This document shows, piece after piece, positions 8,421-17,260 of a DNA stretch of 64,000 nt. The translations under genes and the position numbers were made by a program. The stretch's first letter is position 1. The number at the start of each line of letters is the position of its first letter. Below the pieces are notes generated by a model. That model saw only the letters and a list, made by a program, of their open reading frames with translations. It ran no database searches and had not been told where the DNA came from. Source of the DNA: Azotobacter vinelandii (lineage in GTDB: Bacteria > Pseudomonadota > Gammaproteobacteria > Pseudomonadales > Pseudomonadaceae); the NCBI RefSeq assembly GCF_001571105.1, contig NZ_BCTD01000013.1; one strand, 5' to 3'.

Positions 8421-9905
8421 TCAGCCGCGCAAGGCCTTCTCCAGCGCGTCGTTGAGGGTGCGCAGGATCTTCACCCGGGCGAAGCGCTTGTCGTTGGCCT
8501 CGACCAGGGTCCAGGGGGCGATCTCGCTGCTGGTGCGGTCGACCATGTCGCCCACCGCGTCGCTGTAGTCCTCCCACTTGTCGCGGTTGCGCCAGTCTTC
8601 CTCGGTGATCTTGAAGCGCTTGAAGGGTGTCGCTTCGCGCTCCTTGAAGCGCACCAGTTGGGTCTCCCGGTCGATGGCCAGCCAGAACTTGACCAGCACC
8701 ACCCCGGCATCGTTCAACTGCTCCTCGAAATCGTTGATTTCGCCGTAGGCGCGCAGCCAGTCGGCCTCGCTGCACAGGCGCTCGACCCGCTCCACCAGCA
8801 CACGTCCGTACCAGGAGCGGTCGAAGATGGTGAACTTGCCGCGCGGCGGAATATGCCGCCAGAAACGCCAGAGGTAGGGCTGGGCGCGCTCCTCCTCGGT
8901 CGGCGCGGCGATCTGCGCTATCCGGTACTGGCGCGGGTCCAGGGCGGCGGCGACACGGCGGATAGAGCTGCCCTTGCCGGCCGCGTCGTTGCCCTCGAAC
9001 ACCGCCACCAGGGCATGCCGGCGTATGCGTTTGTCGCGCATCAGCAGGGCCAGGCGCGCCTGCTCGGCGATCAGCAGGCGCTGGTAATCCGGCTTGGCGA
9101 GGGCCTGGGTCATGTCCAGGGAGTCCAGCAGGGCACGGTTGTCCACGCTGGACACCAGCGGCGCCGCGTGCGGGCGGTGGGCCGGCCGGCCCCGGTGCCC
9201 GAGGGCCGCCTGCAGGCCGTCGAGGAGAATGCGCCCGACGCTCAGGCTGCGGTAATTGGCATCGGAGCCCTCGATCACGTACCAGGGCGCGAAGTCCCGG
9301 CTGCTGCGCCGCAGCACCCGCTCGCCGTAGCGCACGAACTTGCCGTAGGTCTTCGACTGCTGCCAGTCCAGCGGACTCAGCCGCCAACTGTGCAGGGGAT
9401 CGTCCTTGAGAAGCGCCAGGCGCTCCTTCATGCGCTTCTTGGAAAGGTGGAACCAGAACTTGAAGATCAGCGCACCTTCGTCGCTGAGCATCCGCTCCAG
9501 GCGCTCGGCGCCGTCGATGGCCTGGTCGAGGCGGGCATCGTCGATCCGCTCGTGCACCCGCGCCTGCAACATCTGGCTGTACCAGTTGCCGAAGAAGATG
9601 CCGATCCGCCCCTTCGGCGGCAACTGACGCCAGTAGCGCCAGACCGGTGGGCGCGCCAGTTCCTCGTCGGTCTGCTGGTCGAACGTGCTGACTTCGATCA
9701 GCCGCGGGTCCATCCACTCGTTGAGCAGCTTGACCGTCTCGCCCTTGCCGGCGCCCTCGATACCACTGATCAGCACCAACACCGGGAAACGTGCCTGCTG
9801 GCGGAGTTCGTACTGGGCCTCGAGCAGTGCCTCGCGCAGCGCCGGCACGGCCGCTTCGTAACTTTCCTTGTCGATCTGGTGGCCGATCTCGGCGGATTCG
9901 AACAT
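8421..9905 (-). CDS. pap: polyphosphate:AMP phosphotransferase (two-domain PPK2)
   Basis: A 494-residue protein with two fused PPK2 domains, as in polyphosphate:AMP phosphotransferase, which makes ADP from AMP and polyphosphate. Domain 1 has a P-loop GIEGAGKGE (Lys54), but its Walker B is IGIFFGNWYSQ, so the acidic FDRSWY pattern is replaced by FFGNWY at about 104-109. Domain 2 (from about 290) has an intact EGNDAAGKGSS loop and TIFDRSWYGRVLVERVE. This asymmetry is usual for PAP; the C-terminal domain is the catalytic one. From memory the homologue is PA3455. Together with the PPK2 gene it suggests use of polyphosphate to recharge nucleotides. Confidence 0.92.
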   Translation of the reverse strand: MFESAEIGHQIDKESYEAAVPALREALLEAQYELRQQARFPVLVLISGIEGAGKGETVKLLNEWMDPRLIEVSTFDQQTDEELARPPVWRYWRQLPPKGRIGIFFGNWYSQMLQARVHERIDDARLDQAIDGAERLERMLSDEGALIFKFWFHLSKKRMKERLALLKDDPLHSWRLSPLDWQQSKTYGKFVRYGERVLRRSSRDFAPWYVIEGSDANYRSLSVGRILLDGLQAALGHRGRPAHRPHAAPLVSSVDNRALLDSLDMTQALAKPDYQRLLIAEQARLALLMRDKRIRRHALVAVFEGNDAAGKGSSIRRVAAALDPRQYRIAQIAAPTEEERAQPYLWRFWRHIPPRGKFTIFDRSWYGRVLVERVERLCSEADWLRAYGEINDFEEQLNDAGVVLVKFWLAIDRETQLVRFKEREATPFKRFKITEEDWRNRDKWEDYSDAVGDMVDRTSSEIAPWTLVEANDKRFARVKILRTLNDALEKALRG

Positions 9906-10031
9906 GCGTAGCCTCTCGGGAAATCATTGGACAACAAACCCGGCGGGACCTCCACGGCGCCCGGCGAAAGCCCGGAACAGAGCTTCGCGAAACGCGGCGA
10001 AGATTCCCCCGGCAGGGAATGCAGGGGTATT

Positions 10032-10048
10032 ATTGAGAAACAATCTCA
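10032..10048. promoter_or_regulatory. palindromic operator candidate before the EAL gene
   Basis: TTGAGAAACAATCTCAA has 6-bp perfect arms around AACAA, 17 bp before the EAL start codon. It loosely resembles a Fur box (TGAGAA...TCTCA within the 7-1-7 layout, about 10 of 14 arm positions). Identity is inferred only from shape. Confidence 0.35.
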
Positions 10049-10065
10049 AATGCATCGGAGCGCAT

Positions 10066-10824
10066 ATGCCCACTCTGTCGCCAGCCCTCTTGCTGGCCCT
10101 GCTCGAGGGCCAGGGACTGGGCGTGGAATACCAGCCGATCGTCGAGGTCGCCAGCGGTAACATCATCGGTCACGAGGCCCTGGCCCGGTTCCGCGGCGCC
10201 GACGGCCGCAACCTGCCGCCCGAGCGGGTCTTCTGCGCCTTGCACGACAGTCCGCTGAGCCTGTTCCAGCTGGAGCTGAAGATCAAGAAGTTGCAGATCC
10301 TCCAGGCGCCGGAGAGTGGCCTGCTGTTCCTCAACATCGACCAGGATGCCTTCGCCACCTTCCTCGACGAAGCTTGCCATCCCCTGGTGGAACTGCTCGC
10401 CGGGCATCCCCGCGCGGTGGTGGAGATCATCGAGAACAGCTCGATTTCCGATGCCCAGGTGAGCATCGCCATGCTCGGCCGCTTCGGCAGCGCCGGCATC
10501 CCGATGGCCCTGGACGATATCGGCGCCCGCGACAGCCTGGTATCCCTGGACGTGCTGGCCCGGGTCGATTACCTGAAGCTGGCCCGGGACTGGCTGAACC
10601 GCCTGTCCGGCCCGCACGACCGGCCCCTGCTGCACAGCCTCCTCGACTTCGCCCGGCAGAGCGGCAAGGCGGTGGTCCTGGAGGGCGTGGAAACCGCCGA
10701 GCACCTGCAACTGGCCCGCCGGCTGGGCATCGGTCTGGTCCAGGGCTACCTGTTCCGCCCCCGTTTCGTGCAGGTCTGGGCGCCGCCGGCCCATCGCCAG
10801 GAACAGGCCGGGGCGCTGGCCTGA
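10066..10824 (+). CDS. stand-alone EAL-domain c-di-GMP phosphodiesterase
   Basis: A 252-residue protein consisting of only an EAL domain, with no GGDEF, sensor or membrane segment. The metal and catalytic residues are all visible: the E-A-L motif at 37-39 (GHEALARF), the asparagine in FLNIDQD, the glutamate in VVEIIENSS, DD in ALDDIG, the lysine in DYLKLARDW, the glutamate in LEGVET, and the glutamine in GLVQGYLF. It should therefore be an active cytoplasmic c-di-GMP hydrolase. Start at 10066 follows GGAG at 10057-10060. A 17-bp palindrome sits just upstream, which suggests control by a dimeric repressor. mnmC follows after 56 bp. Confidence 0.85.
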   Translation: MPTLSPALLLALLEGQGLGVEYQPIVEVASGNIIGHEALARFRGADGRNLPPERVFCALHDSPLSLFQLELKIKKLQILQAPESGLLFLNIDQDAFATFLDEACHPLVELLAGHPRAVVEIIENSSISDAQVSIAMLGRFGSAGIPMALDDIGARDSLVSLDVLARVDYLKLARDWLNRLSGPHDRPLLHSLLDFARQSGKAVVLEGVETAEHLQLARRLGIGLVQGYLFRPRFVQVWAPPAHRQEQAGALA

Positions 10825-10880
10825 CGCCGCCCGACACGGCGGCTAGAATGTCGCCCTCATTCCGCCAGCCGTCCTATCCG

Positions 10881-12842
10881 ATGACCGACCATCCCCACGC
10901 CCAGCTCGACTGGGACGAGCAAGGCCAGCCGCTGTCGCGCGGTTTCGGCGACGTGTATTTCTCCCGTGCCTCGGGGCTGGAGGAGACCCGCTACGTGTTC
11001 CTCGGCCACAACGGACTGCCGCTGCGCTTCGCCGCTCTGCCGGCCGGCGGGCGGTTGAGCATCGGCGAAACCGGCTTCGGCACCGGGCTGAACTTCCTCT
11101 GCGCCTGGCAACTGTTCGAGCGCACGGCCCCGGCCGACGCCCGCTTGCACTTCGTCAGCGTCGAGAAATACCCCCTGACCCGCGCCGACCTGCAGCGGGC
11201 CCTGGCCCTCTGGCCGGAGCTGGCGCCTTGGGCCGAGGCCCTGCTGGAGCAGTACGTCGCCGTACACCCGGGCTTCCAGCGCCTGGTCTTCGCCGGCGGC
11301 CGGGTGGTGCTGACCCTGCTGGTCGGCGACGTGCTGGAGCGTCTGCCGGAACTGGACGCGCGCATCGACGCCTGGTTCCTCGACGGCTTCGCGCCGGCGA
11401 AGAACCCGCAGATGTGGACGCCCGAACTGTTCGCCGAACTGGCCCGGCTGTCCGCTCCCGGCGCCAGCCTGGCCACCTTCACCAGCGCCGGCCTGGTGCG
11501 CCGCGGGCTGCTCGGAGCGGGCTTCGCCATGCAGCGGGTCAAGGGGTTCGGCCAGAAGCGCGAGATGCTCGCCGGACGTTTCGAAGGAGCCGTGCCGGAT
11601 GCCGCCAAACCCTGGTTCGCCCGCCCGCCGCGTCCCGCCGGCACCCGCGAGGCGCTGGTGATCGGCGCCGGCCTGGCCGGCTGCGCCGCGGCGGCGAGCC
11701 TCGCCCGGCGCGGCTGGCGGGTGACCCTGCTGGAGCGCCGCGACGGGGTCGCCGAGGAAACCTCGGGCAACCCGCAGGGCGTGCTCTACCTCAAGCTGTC
11801 GGCCCACGGCACGGCGCTCTCGCGACTGATCGTCGCCGGCTTCGGCTTCACCCGCCGGCTGCTGCAGCGCCTCGAAGCGGGTCATGACTGGTCTCCCTGC
11901 GGCGTGCTGCAACTGGCCTTCGACGCCAGGGAAGCGGCGCGCCAAGCCGAACTGGCGGCGGCCTTCCCCGGCGACCTGCTGCACAACCTGAGCCGCGCGC
12001 AAGCCGAGGCCCTGGCCGGGGTCGCCCTGGACAGCGGCGGGCTGTTCTACCCCGAGGCCGGCTGGGTGCATCCGCCGGCGCTCTGCGCACAGCTCGCCGA
12101 CCATCCGAACATCCGCCTGCTGAGCCACCGGGAAGTCCTGGAGTTGCGCCGCGAGAACGGCCAATGGTGCGCCCGGAGCGGCGACCGATCGCTTGCCCGG
12201 GCGCCGGTCGCGGTGCTCTGCGGCGCGGCGGACATCGCCCGCTTCCCCGAGACCGCCGGACTGCCGCTCAAGCGCATCCGCGGGCAGATCAGCCGCCTGC
12301 CGGCGACCGCCGCCAGCAGCCACCTGAAGACCGTGCTCTGCGCCGAGGGCTACGTCGCCCCGCCGCGCGACGGCGAACACACCTTGGGCGCCAGCTTCCG
12401 TTTCGAGGCCAGCGAACTGGCGCTGACCGTCGAGGAACATGCGGAGAACCTGCAACTGTTGCGGGAGATCTCCGCCGACCTAGCCGGGCGGCTGCAACTC
12501 GAGCGCCTCGATCCGGCGGCTCTCGACGGACGCGCGGGCTTTCGCTGCACCAGCCCGGACTACCTGCCGATCGTCGGCCCCCTGGCCGACGCCGCAGCCT
12601 TCGCCGAAGCCTACGCCGTGCTCGGCAAGGACGCCCGGCAGGTGCCGCAGCGTCCCTGTCCCTGGCTGGAAGGCCTGTACGTCAGCAGCGGCCACGGCTC
12701 GCGCGGCCTGCTCAGCGCACCGCTGGCCGGGGAACTGCTGGCCGCCTGGCTGGACGACGAGCCGCTGCCGGTGCCGAGGGCGGTGACGGAGGCCTGCCAT
12801 CCCAACCGGTTCGGGTTGCGGAGGTTGATCCGGGGGAAGTGA
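10881..12842 (+). CDS. mnmC: bifunctional tRNA mnm5s2U methyltransferase/oxidoreductase MnmC
   Basis: A 653-residue bifunctional enzyme for the last two steps of 5-methylaminomethyl-2-thiouridine formation at the tRNA wobble position. The N-terminal ~250 residues are the SAM-dependent methyltransferase (GETGFGTGLNFLCAW near 65, WFLDGFAPAKNPQMW near 170). The C-terminal part is the FAD-dependent oxidase that removes the carboxymethyl group, starting with the dinucleotide fold ALVIGAGLAGCAAAASLARR near 260. Length fits the family (about 650-670). I chose ATG 10881 (MTDHPHAQLDWDEQG); an ATG 36 bp upstream in frame is possible. Confidence 0.95.
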   Translation: MTDHPHAQLDWDEQGQPLSRGFGDVYFSRASGLEETRYVFLGHNGLPLRFAALPAGGRLSIGETGFGTGLNFLCAWQLFERTAPADARLHFVSVEKYPLTRADLQRALALWPELAPWAEALLEQYVAVHPGFQRLVFAGGRVVLTLLVGDVLERLPELDARIDAWFLDGFAPAKNPQMWTPELFAELARLSAPGASLATFTSAGLVRRGLLGAGFAMQRVKGFGQKREMLAGRFEGAVPDAAKPWFARPPRPAGTREALVIGAGLAGCAAAASLARRGWRVTLLERRDGVAEETSGNPQGVLYLKLSAHGTALSRLIVAGFGFTRRLLQRLEAGHDWSPCGVLQLAFDAREAARQAELAAAFPGDLLHNLSRAQAEALAGVALDSGGLFYPEAGWVHPPALCAQLADHPNIRLLSHREVLELRRENGQWCARSGDRSLARAPVAVLCGAADIARFPETAGLPLKRIRGQISRLPATAASSHLKTVLCAEGYVAPPRDGEHTLGASFRFEASELALTVEEHAENLQLLREISADLAGRLQLERLDPAALDGRAGFRCTSPDYLPIVGPLADAAAFAEAYAVLGKDARQVPQRPCPWLEGLYVSSGHGSRGLLSAPLAGELLAAWLDDEPLPVPRAVTEACHPNRFGLRRLIRGK

Positions 12843-12860
12843 GGGAGACTGCTGCGTACC

Positions 12861-12884
12861 GGTGGGAGCGGCCTTGGTCGCGAC
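12861..12884. repeat. single REP-like palindromic element
   Basis: A 24-bp GGAGCGG...GTCGCGAC segment just after mnmC resembles the repetitive extragenic palindromic core common in Pseudomonas genomes (GGAGCGGCCTTGGnCGCGA). Only one copy is recognisable in this window. Confidence 0.5.
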
Positions 12885-12962
12885 GTAGAGCGCCGGGTAC
12901 GGGCCTCGTTTTCGATATGAAGACGCAGCGCTTTCCATGGCCCATGGCCAAAGCTCCCTCTC

Positions 12963-13424
12963 CTACTCTCCTCCACACAACTCCGCCGCCCGCAACAACG
13001 CCGCGGTCAAGGCATGCCGCTCCCACTCCGGCAGTGCGGCGAAGCGCAGACGGAACTCCGGCGGCAGCAGCGGCGGCGCCTCCTCGAGCAGGGCGCGGCC
13101 GGCCTCGGCGAGCACCAGCCACTGCCGGCGGCGGTCCCGTTCGTCGCGCTGGCGCTGCAGCAGGCCGCGCTCCTCCAGCCGGTCGAGCAGGACGGACAGG
13201 GTCGCCGCGGTGAGGCTGACCCGCCGGCTCAGCGCGCTCGCCGTCAGCCGCGCCTCGTCGGCCAGCGCCCGCAGGATCAGCAGTTGCATCGGGGTCAGCC
13301 CACCGTAGCGCGCCACCCGCTTGGCGTGCACCTCCCCGGCCTGCTGCAGACGCCGCATAGCCTGGAACAACGGTACTTCGAAGATCGAAATATCACTTTG
13401 ATATAAAACTTTTTCTGCAGTCAT
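12963..13424 (-). CDS. MarR-family transcriptional regulator
   Basis: A 153-residue winged helix-turn-helix regulator of the MarR family. The DNA-binding region is visible as LTPMQLLILRALADEARLTASALSRRVSLTAATLSVLLDRLEERG, and the wing as RDERDRRRQWLVLAEAGRALL. It is divergent from asnO, and the same pairing is seen with the NAGGN genes of P. aeruginosa (PA3458 from memory), so it probably controls that locus. Start ATG 13424 (MTAEKVLYQ) was chosen; a TTG at 13448 is in frame. Two palindromes with CTTTGA-type half sites lie at 13390-13404, inside its first codons, and at 13450-13463, in the intergenic region. Confidence 0.85.
   Translation of the reverse strand: MTAEKVLYQSDISIFEVPLFQAMRRLQQAGEVHAKRVARYGGLTPMQLLILRALADEARLTASALSRRVSLTAATLSVLLDRLEERGLLQRQRDERDRRRQWLVLAEAGRALLEEAPPLLPPEFRLRFAALPEWERHALTAALLRAAELCGGE
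13390..13404. promoter_or_regulatory. candidate MarR operator 1
   Basis: ATATCA-CTT-TGATAT is a perfect 6-bp inverted repeat lying over codons 7-12 of the MarR gene. It shares the ACTTTGA element with operator 2 and could mediate autorepression. Confidence 0.4.
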
Positions 13425-13449
13425 TGCGTCGTAAACATGGGTAACCAAT

Positions 13450-13463
13450 CTTTGACATCAAAG
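13450..13463. promoter_or_regulatory. candidate MarR operator 2 over a TTGACA -35 box
   Basis: CTTTGA-CA-TCAAAG is a perfect 14-bp palindrome in the MarR-asnO intergenic region. It contains TTGACA (13452-13457), a consensus -35 on the plus strand facing asnO, so a bound repressor would block RNA polymerase. I cannot find a good -10 at 17 bp. Confidence 0.45.
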
Positions 13464-13583
13464 CATTTTCTTGTTTTGGTGTAAAAGTCTGCAACTAGCC
13501 CGCGGATTCTTCGATCCGTCGGCAATGACTTCGCCCCGAAGGGGCGCGGACAGATTCCCCAACGGCAAAACCGGTAAGGACCC

Positions 13584-15353
13584 ATGTGCGGCATATCTGG
13601 AGAACTGCGTTTCGACAAGCGTCCGGCCGACCTCGCGGCGGTCGAGCGTATCACCCATCAGCTAACCTCTCGCGGGCCCGACGCCTGGGGCGTGCACGCC
13701 CGGGGGCCGATCGCCCTGGGCCATCGCCGGCTGAAAATCATGGACCTGGCCGCGGCCTCGGGTCAGCCGATGGTCGACAGCGACCTCGGCCTCGACCTGG
13801 TGTTCAACGGCGCCATCTACAACTACCCGGAACTGCGCGACGAGTTGCAAAGCCTCGGCTACCGGTTCTTCTCCGACGGCGACACCGAAGTGCTGCTCAA
13901 GGGCTATCACGCCTGGGGCGAGGCGCTGTTGCCCAGGCTCAACGGCATGTTCGCCTTCGCCATCTGGGAGCGCGACCGCCAGCGGCTGTTCCTCGCCCGC
14001 GACCGGCTCGGCGTCAAGCCGCTGTACCTGACGCGCAACGGCCACCGCCTGCGCTTCGCCTCGAGCCTGCCGGCCCTGCTGGCCGGCGGCGACATCGGCG
14101 CGGCCCTCGATCCGGTGGCGCTCGACCATTACCTGAACTTTCACGCCGTGGTGCCGGCGCCACGCACCCTGCTCGCCGAAGTGGAGAAGCTGCCGCCGGC
14201 GACCTGGCTGCGCGTCGGTGCCGACGGCGAGCGCGAACAGCGCACCTGGTGGCGACTGGACTACGGCCCGCGGGACGACGAGCGCGGCTTCGGGCTGACG
14301 GAATGGCGCGACACCCTGCTCGAGAGCCTGCGCGCGGCAGTGGCGATCCGCCAGCGGGCGGCAGTGGACGTCGGCGTACTGCTCTCCGGCGGAGTCGACT
14401 CCAGCCTGCTGGTCGGGCTGCTGCGCGAGGCCGGCGTGGAGAATCTGCCGACCTTCTCCATCGGCTTTCAGGATGCCGGCGGCGAACGCGGCGACGAGTT
14501 CCGGTATTCCGACCTGATCGCCCGCCACTACGCCACCCGTCACCACCAGTTGCGCATCGACGAGCGGGAGATCATCGAGCAGTTGCCGGCAGCCTTCCGC
14601 GCCATGAGCGAGCCGATGGTCAGTCACGACTGCATCGCCTTCTACCTGCTCTCCCGCGAGGTCGCCCGGCACTGCAAAGTGGTGCAGAGCGGCCAGGGCG
14701 CCGACGAGTTGTTCGCCGGTTACCACTGGTATCCGGCGCTGGAAGGCGCCAGCGATCCCTACGCCGCCTATCGCGCCGCCTTCTTCGACCGCACGCATGC
14801 CGAATACCTGGCCACCGTGCAGCCGAAGTGGCATGGCGAGGATCACGCCGGAGCCTTCGTGCGCGAACATTTCGCCCGGCCCGGCGCGCAGGACCCGGTG
14901 GACAAGGCGCTGCGCCTGGACAGCACCGTGATGCTGGTCGAGGACCCGGTCAAGCGGGTCGACAACATGACCATGGCCTGGGGCCTGGAGGCGCGCACGC
15001 CGTTCCTGGACTACCGCCTGGTCGAGCTGTCGGCGCGCATCCCGCCGCGTTTCAAGCTGCCGGGCGGCGGCAAGCACGTGCTCAAGGAGGCCGCCCGCCT
15101 GGTCATCCCGGCGGCGGTCATCGACCGGCCCAAGGGCTACTTTCCGGTGCCCGGTCTCAAGCACCTGCAGGGCGCGACCCTGGACTGGGTGCGCGAACTC
15201 CTGCTCGATCCCAGCCAGGACCGCGGCCTGTTCGATCCGGGCGAAGTCGACCGGCTGCTGAGCGATCCGCAGGGACAGTTGACGCCGCTGCGCGGCTCCA
15301 AGCTCTGGCAACTGGCGGCCCTCAACCTCTGGCTCAACGAACAGGGACTCTAG
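13584..15353 (+). CDS. asnO: N-acetylglutaminylglutamine amidotransferase
   Basis: A 589-residue asparagine-synthetase-like amidotransferase. The N-terminal Ntn glutaminase domain starts MCGISGELRF with Cys2 as nucleophile; RGPDAWGVHARG and FNGAIYNYPELR follow. The synthetase domain has the PP-loop SGGVDSS near residue 270 and the later GQGADELFAGYHWY block. In the NAGGN pathway it amidates the C terminus of N-acetylglutaminylglutamine made by the next gene, giving an osmoprotectant dipeptide. Its place between the MarR regulator and ngg (2-bp gap) is the diagnostic NAGGN gene order; alone it could be mistaken for asnB. Confidence 0.92.
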   Translation: MCGISGELRFDKRPADLAAVERITHQLTSRGPDAWGVHARGPIALGHRRLKIMDLAAASGQPMVDSDLGLDLVFNGAIYNYPELRDELQSLGYRFFSDGDTEVLLKGYHAWGEALLPRLNGMFAFAIWERDRQRLFLARDRLGVKPLYLTRNGHRLRFASSLPALLAGGDIGAALDPVALDHYLNFHAVVPAPRTLLAEVEKLPPATWLRVGADGEREQRTWWRLDYGPRDDERGFGLTEWRDTLLESLRAAVAIRQRAAVDVGVLLSGGVDSSLLVGLLREAGVENLPTFSIGFQDAGGERGDEFRYSDLIARHYATRHHQLRIDEREIIEQLPAAFRAMSEPMVSHDCIAFYLLSREVARHCKVVQSGQGADELFAGYHWYPALEGASDPYAAYRAAFFDRTHAEYLATVQPKWHGEDHAGAFVREHFARPGAQDPVDKALRLDSTVMLVEDPVKRVDNMTMAWGLEARTPFLDYRLVELSARIPPRFKLPGGGKHVLKEAARLVIPAAVIDRPKGYFPVPGLKHLQGATLDWVRELLLDPSQDRGLFDPGEVDRLLSDPQGQLTPLRGSKLWQLAALNLWLNEQGL

Positions 15354-15355
15354 CC

Positions 15356-17095
15356 ATGAAAACTTCTGCCTACGGCCAGCGCCTGCTGCGCGGCCAAACC
15401 CCTTCCTACGAGCGCCTGCAGGCATTGCTGGCCGAGGAAGGCCAGAGCGAACGGCACCTGCCGGTGGCCCTGCACTGCGGCTGGGGCCGCCTGCTGGTCG
15501 GGCATACCTACCCCGATCCGGCCAGCCTGGCCGACGACCTGCTCGGGGAGCGGCCCGGCGAGCGCGACATAGCGCTCTACGTGGCCGCGCCGCACCAGGT
15601 ACTGGCCCAAGCGCCGCAGCAACTGTTCCTCGACCCCTCGGACACCTTGCGCCTGTGGTTTTCCGACTATCGCCCGGCGCGGCGCACCTTCCGCGGCTTC
15701 ACCATTCGCCGGGTACAGAGCCAGGCGGACTGGGACGGACTTAACCGCCTCTACCAGACCCGCGGCATGCTGCAGGTGGACCCCGGACGGTTGACCCCGC
15801 GCGAGGACGGCGGCCCGGTCTACTGGCTGGCCGAGGACAGCGACAGCAAGGCGCTGGTCGGCGGCGCCATGGGCCTCAACCACGTCGAGGCCTACGGCGA
15901 TCCCGAGCACGGCAGCAGCCTCTGGTGCCTGGCCGTGGACCCGGCCTGCACGCGGCCGGGGGTCGGCGAAGCCCTGATGCGCCATCTGATCGAACACTTC
16001 ATGTCCCGCGGACTGGCCTATCTCGACCTGTCGGTGCTGCACGACAACCACCAGGCGAAGAATCTCTACGCCAAGCTCGGTTTCCGCCCACTGCCGACCT
16101 TCGCGGTCAAACGCAAGAACAGCATCAACCAGCCATTGTTCCTCGGTCCCGGCCCGGCCGCCGAACTCAACCCCTATGCGCGGATCATCGTCGACGAGGC
16201 CAACCGCCGCGGCATCGAGGCGCAGGTGGACGACGCCGAAGCCGGCCTGTTCACCCTGATCCACGGCGGGCGGCGGATCCGCTGCCGCGAGTCGCTGTCC
16301 GACCTGACCAGCGCGGTGAGCATGACCCTCTGCCAGGACAAGCAATTGACCCACCGCTGGCTGAGCCGCGCCGGGCTGCGCATGCCGGCCCAGCGCCTGG
16401 CCGGCAGCCGCGAGGAAAACGCGGCCTTTCTCGCCGAGCACGGGCGCCTGGTGGTCAAGCCGGTGAACGGCGAGCAGGGCCAGGGCGTGGCCGTCGACCT
16501 GGGTACGCTCGAGGAGGTCGAGCATGCCATAGAGACGGCCCGCCGCTTCGACAGCCGGGTGCTACTGGAAAGTTTCCATAGCGGGCAGGACCTGCGCATC
16601 CTGGTGATCGGCTTCGAGGTGGTCGCCGCCGCGCTGCGCCATCCCGCCGAGGTGATCGGCGACGGCCGCACCAGCATCCGCGCGCTGATCGAGGCCCAGA
16701 GCCGGCGCCGCCAGGCCGCCAGCGGCGGCGAAAGCCGCATTCCGCTGGATGCCGAGACCGAGCGCGTCCTGCGCCAGGCCGGCCACGACTACGACAGCGT
16801 GCTGCCCGAGGGCCGGCGCCTGGCGGTACGGCGCACCGCCAACCTGCACACCGGCGGCTGCCTGGAGGACGTGACCGCCCGGCTGCACCCGGCGCTGATG
16901 GAAGCCGCCGTGCTCGCCGCCCGCGCCCTGGATATCCCGGTGGTCGGCCTCGATCTGCTGGTGGAGGCGGTCGACCGCCCGGACTACGTGATCATCGAGG
17001 CCAACGAGCGGGCCGGCCTGGCCAACCACGAGCCGCAGCCCACCGCCGAGCGCTTCGTCGATCTGCTGTTCCCGCTCAGCAAATCGCCCTCCTGA
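15356..17095 (+). CDS. ngg: N-acetylglutaminylglutamine synthetase
   Basis: A 579-residue fusion. The N-terminal ~280 residues include a GNAT acetyltransferase (LWCLAVDPACTRPGVGEALM and the YAKLGFRPL end). The C-terminal part is an ATP-grasp ligase like the cyanophycin synthetase domain (VKPVNGEQGQGVAVDL, the LLESFHSGQDLRILVIG strand, and EANERAGLANHEPQPT near the end). This architecture acetylates glutamine and joins it to a second glutamine. It starts 2 bp after asnO stops, so both belong to one transcript. Confidence 0.92.
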   Translation: MKTSAYGQRLLRGQTPSYERLQALLAEEGQSERHLPVALHCGWGRLLVGHTYPDPASLADDLLGERPGERDIALYVAAPHQVLAQAPQQLFLDPSDTLRLWFSDYRPARRTFRGFTIRRVQSQADWDGLNRLYQTRGMLQVDPGRLTPREDGGPVYWLAEDSDSKALVGGAMGLNHVEAYGDPEHGSSLWCLAVDPACTRPGVGEALMRHLIEHFMSRGLAYLDLSVLHDNHQAKNLYAKLGFRPLPTFAVKRKNSINQPLFLGPGPAAELNPYARIIVDEANRRGIEAQVDDAEAGLFTLIHGGRRIRCRESLSDLTSAVSMTLCQDKQLTHRWLSRAGLRMPAQRLAGSREENAAFLAEHGRLVVKPVNGEQGQGVAVDLGTLEEVEHAIETARRFDSRVLLESFHSGQDLRILVIGFEVVAAALRHPAEVIGDGRTSIRALIEAQSRRRQAASGGESRIPLDAETERVLRQAGHDYDSVLPEGRRLAVRRTANLHTGGCLEDVTARLHPALMEAAVLAARALDIPVVGLDLLVEAVDRPDYVIIEANERAGLANHEPQPTAERFVDLLFPLSKSPS

Positions 17096-17260
17096 CGCCC
17101 CGCCGCGCCCGGCGCCGCACGCCGCCAGTCCCTGCCGGACTCCGGTGGCGTGGAGCAGGACGGATCCATCGGCGATTCGCACCTTCCGACACCGGGCGGT
17201 ATCCGGGCGACTTGCATGCAACAAACGTCCGCCATGCGCGAACATGCCCTTGGAGTCCCC

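Noticed and set aside
8103..9911. Long plus-strand open frame opposite pap
   Set aside because: Antisense shadow caused by strong third-position GC; no domain, and PAP motifs are complete on the minus strand.
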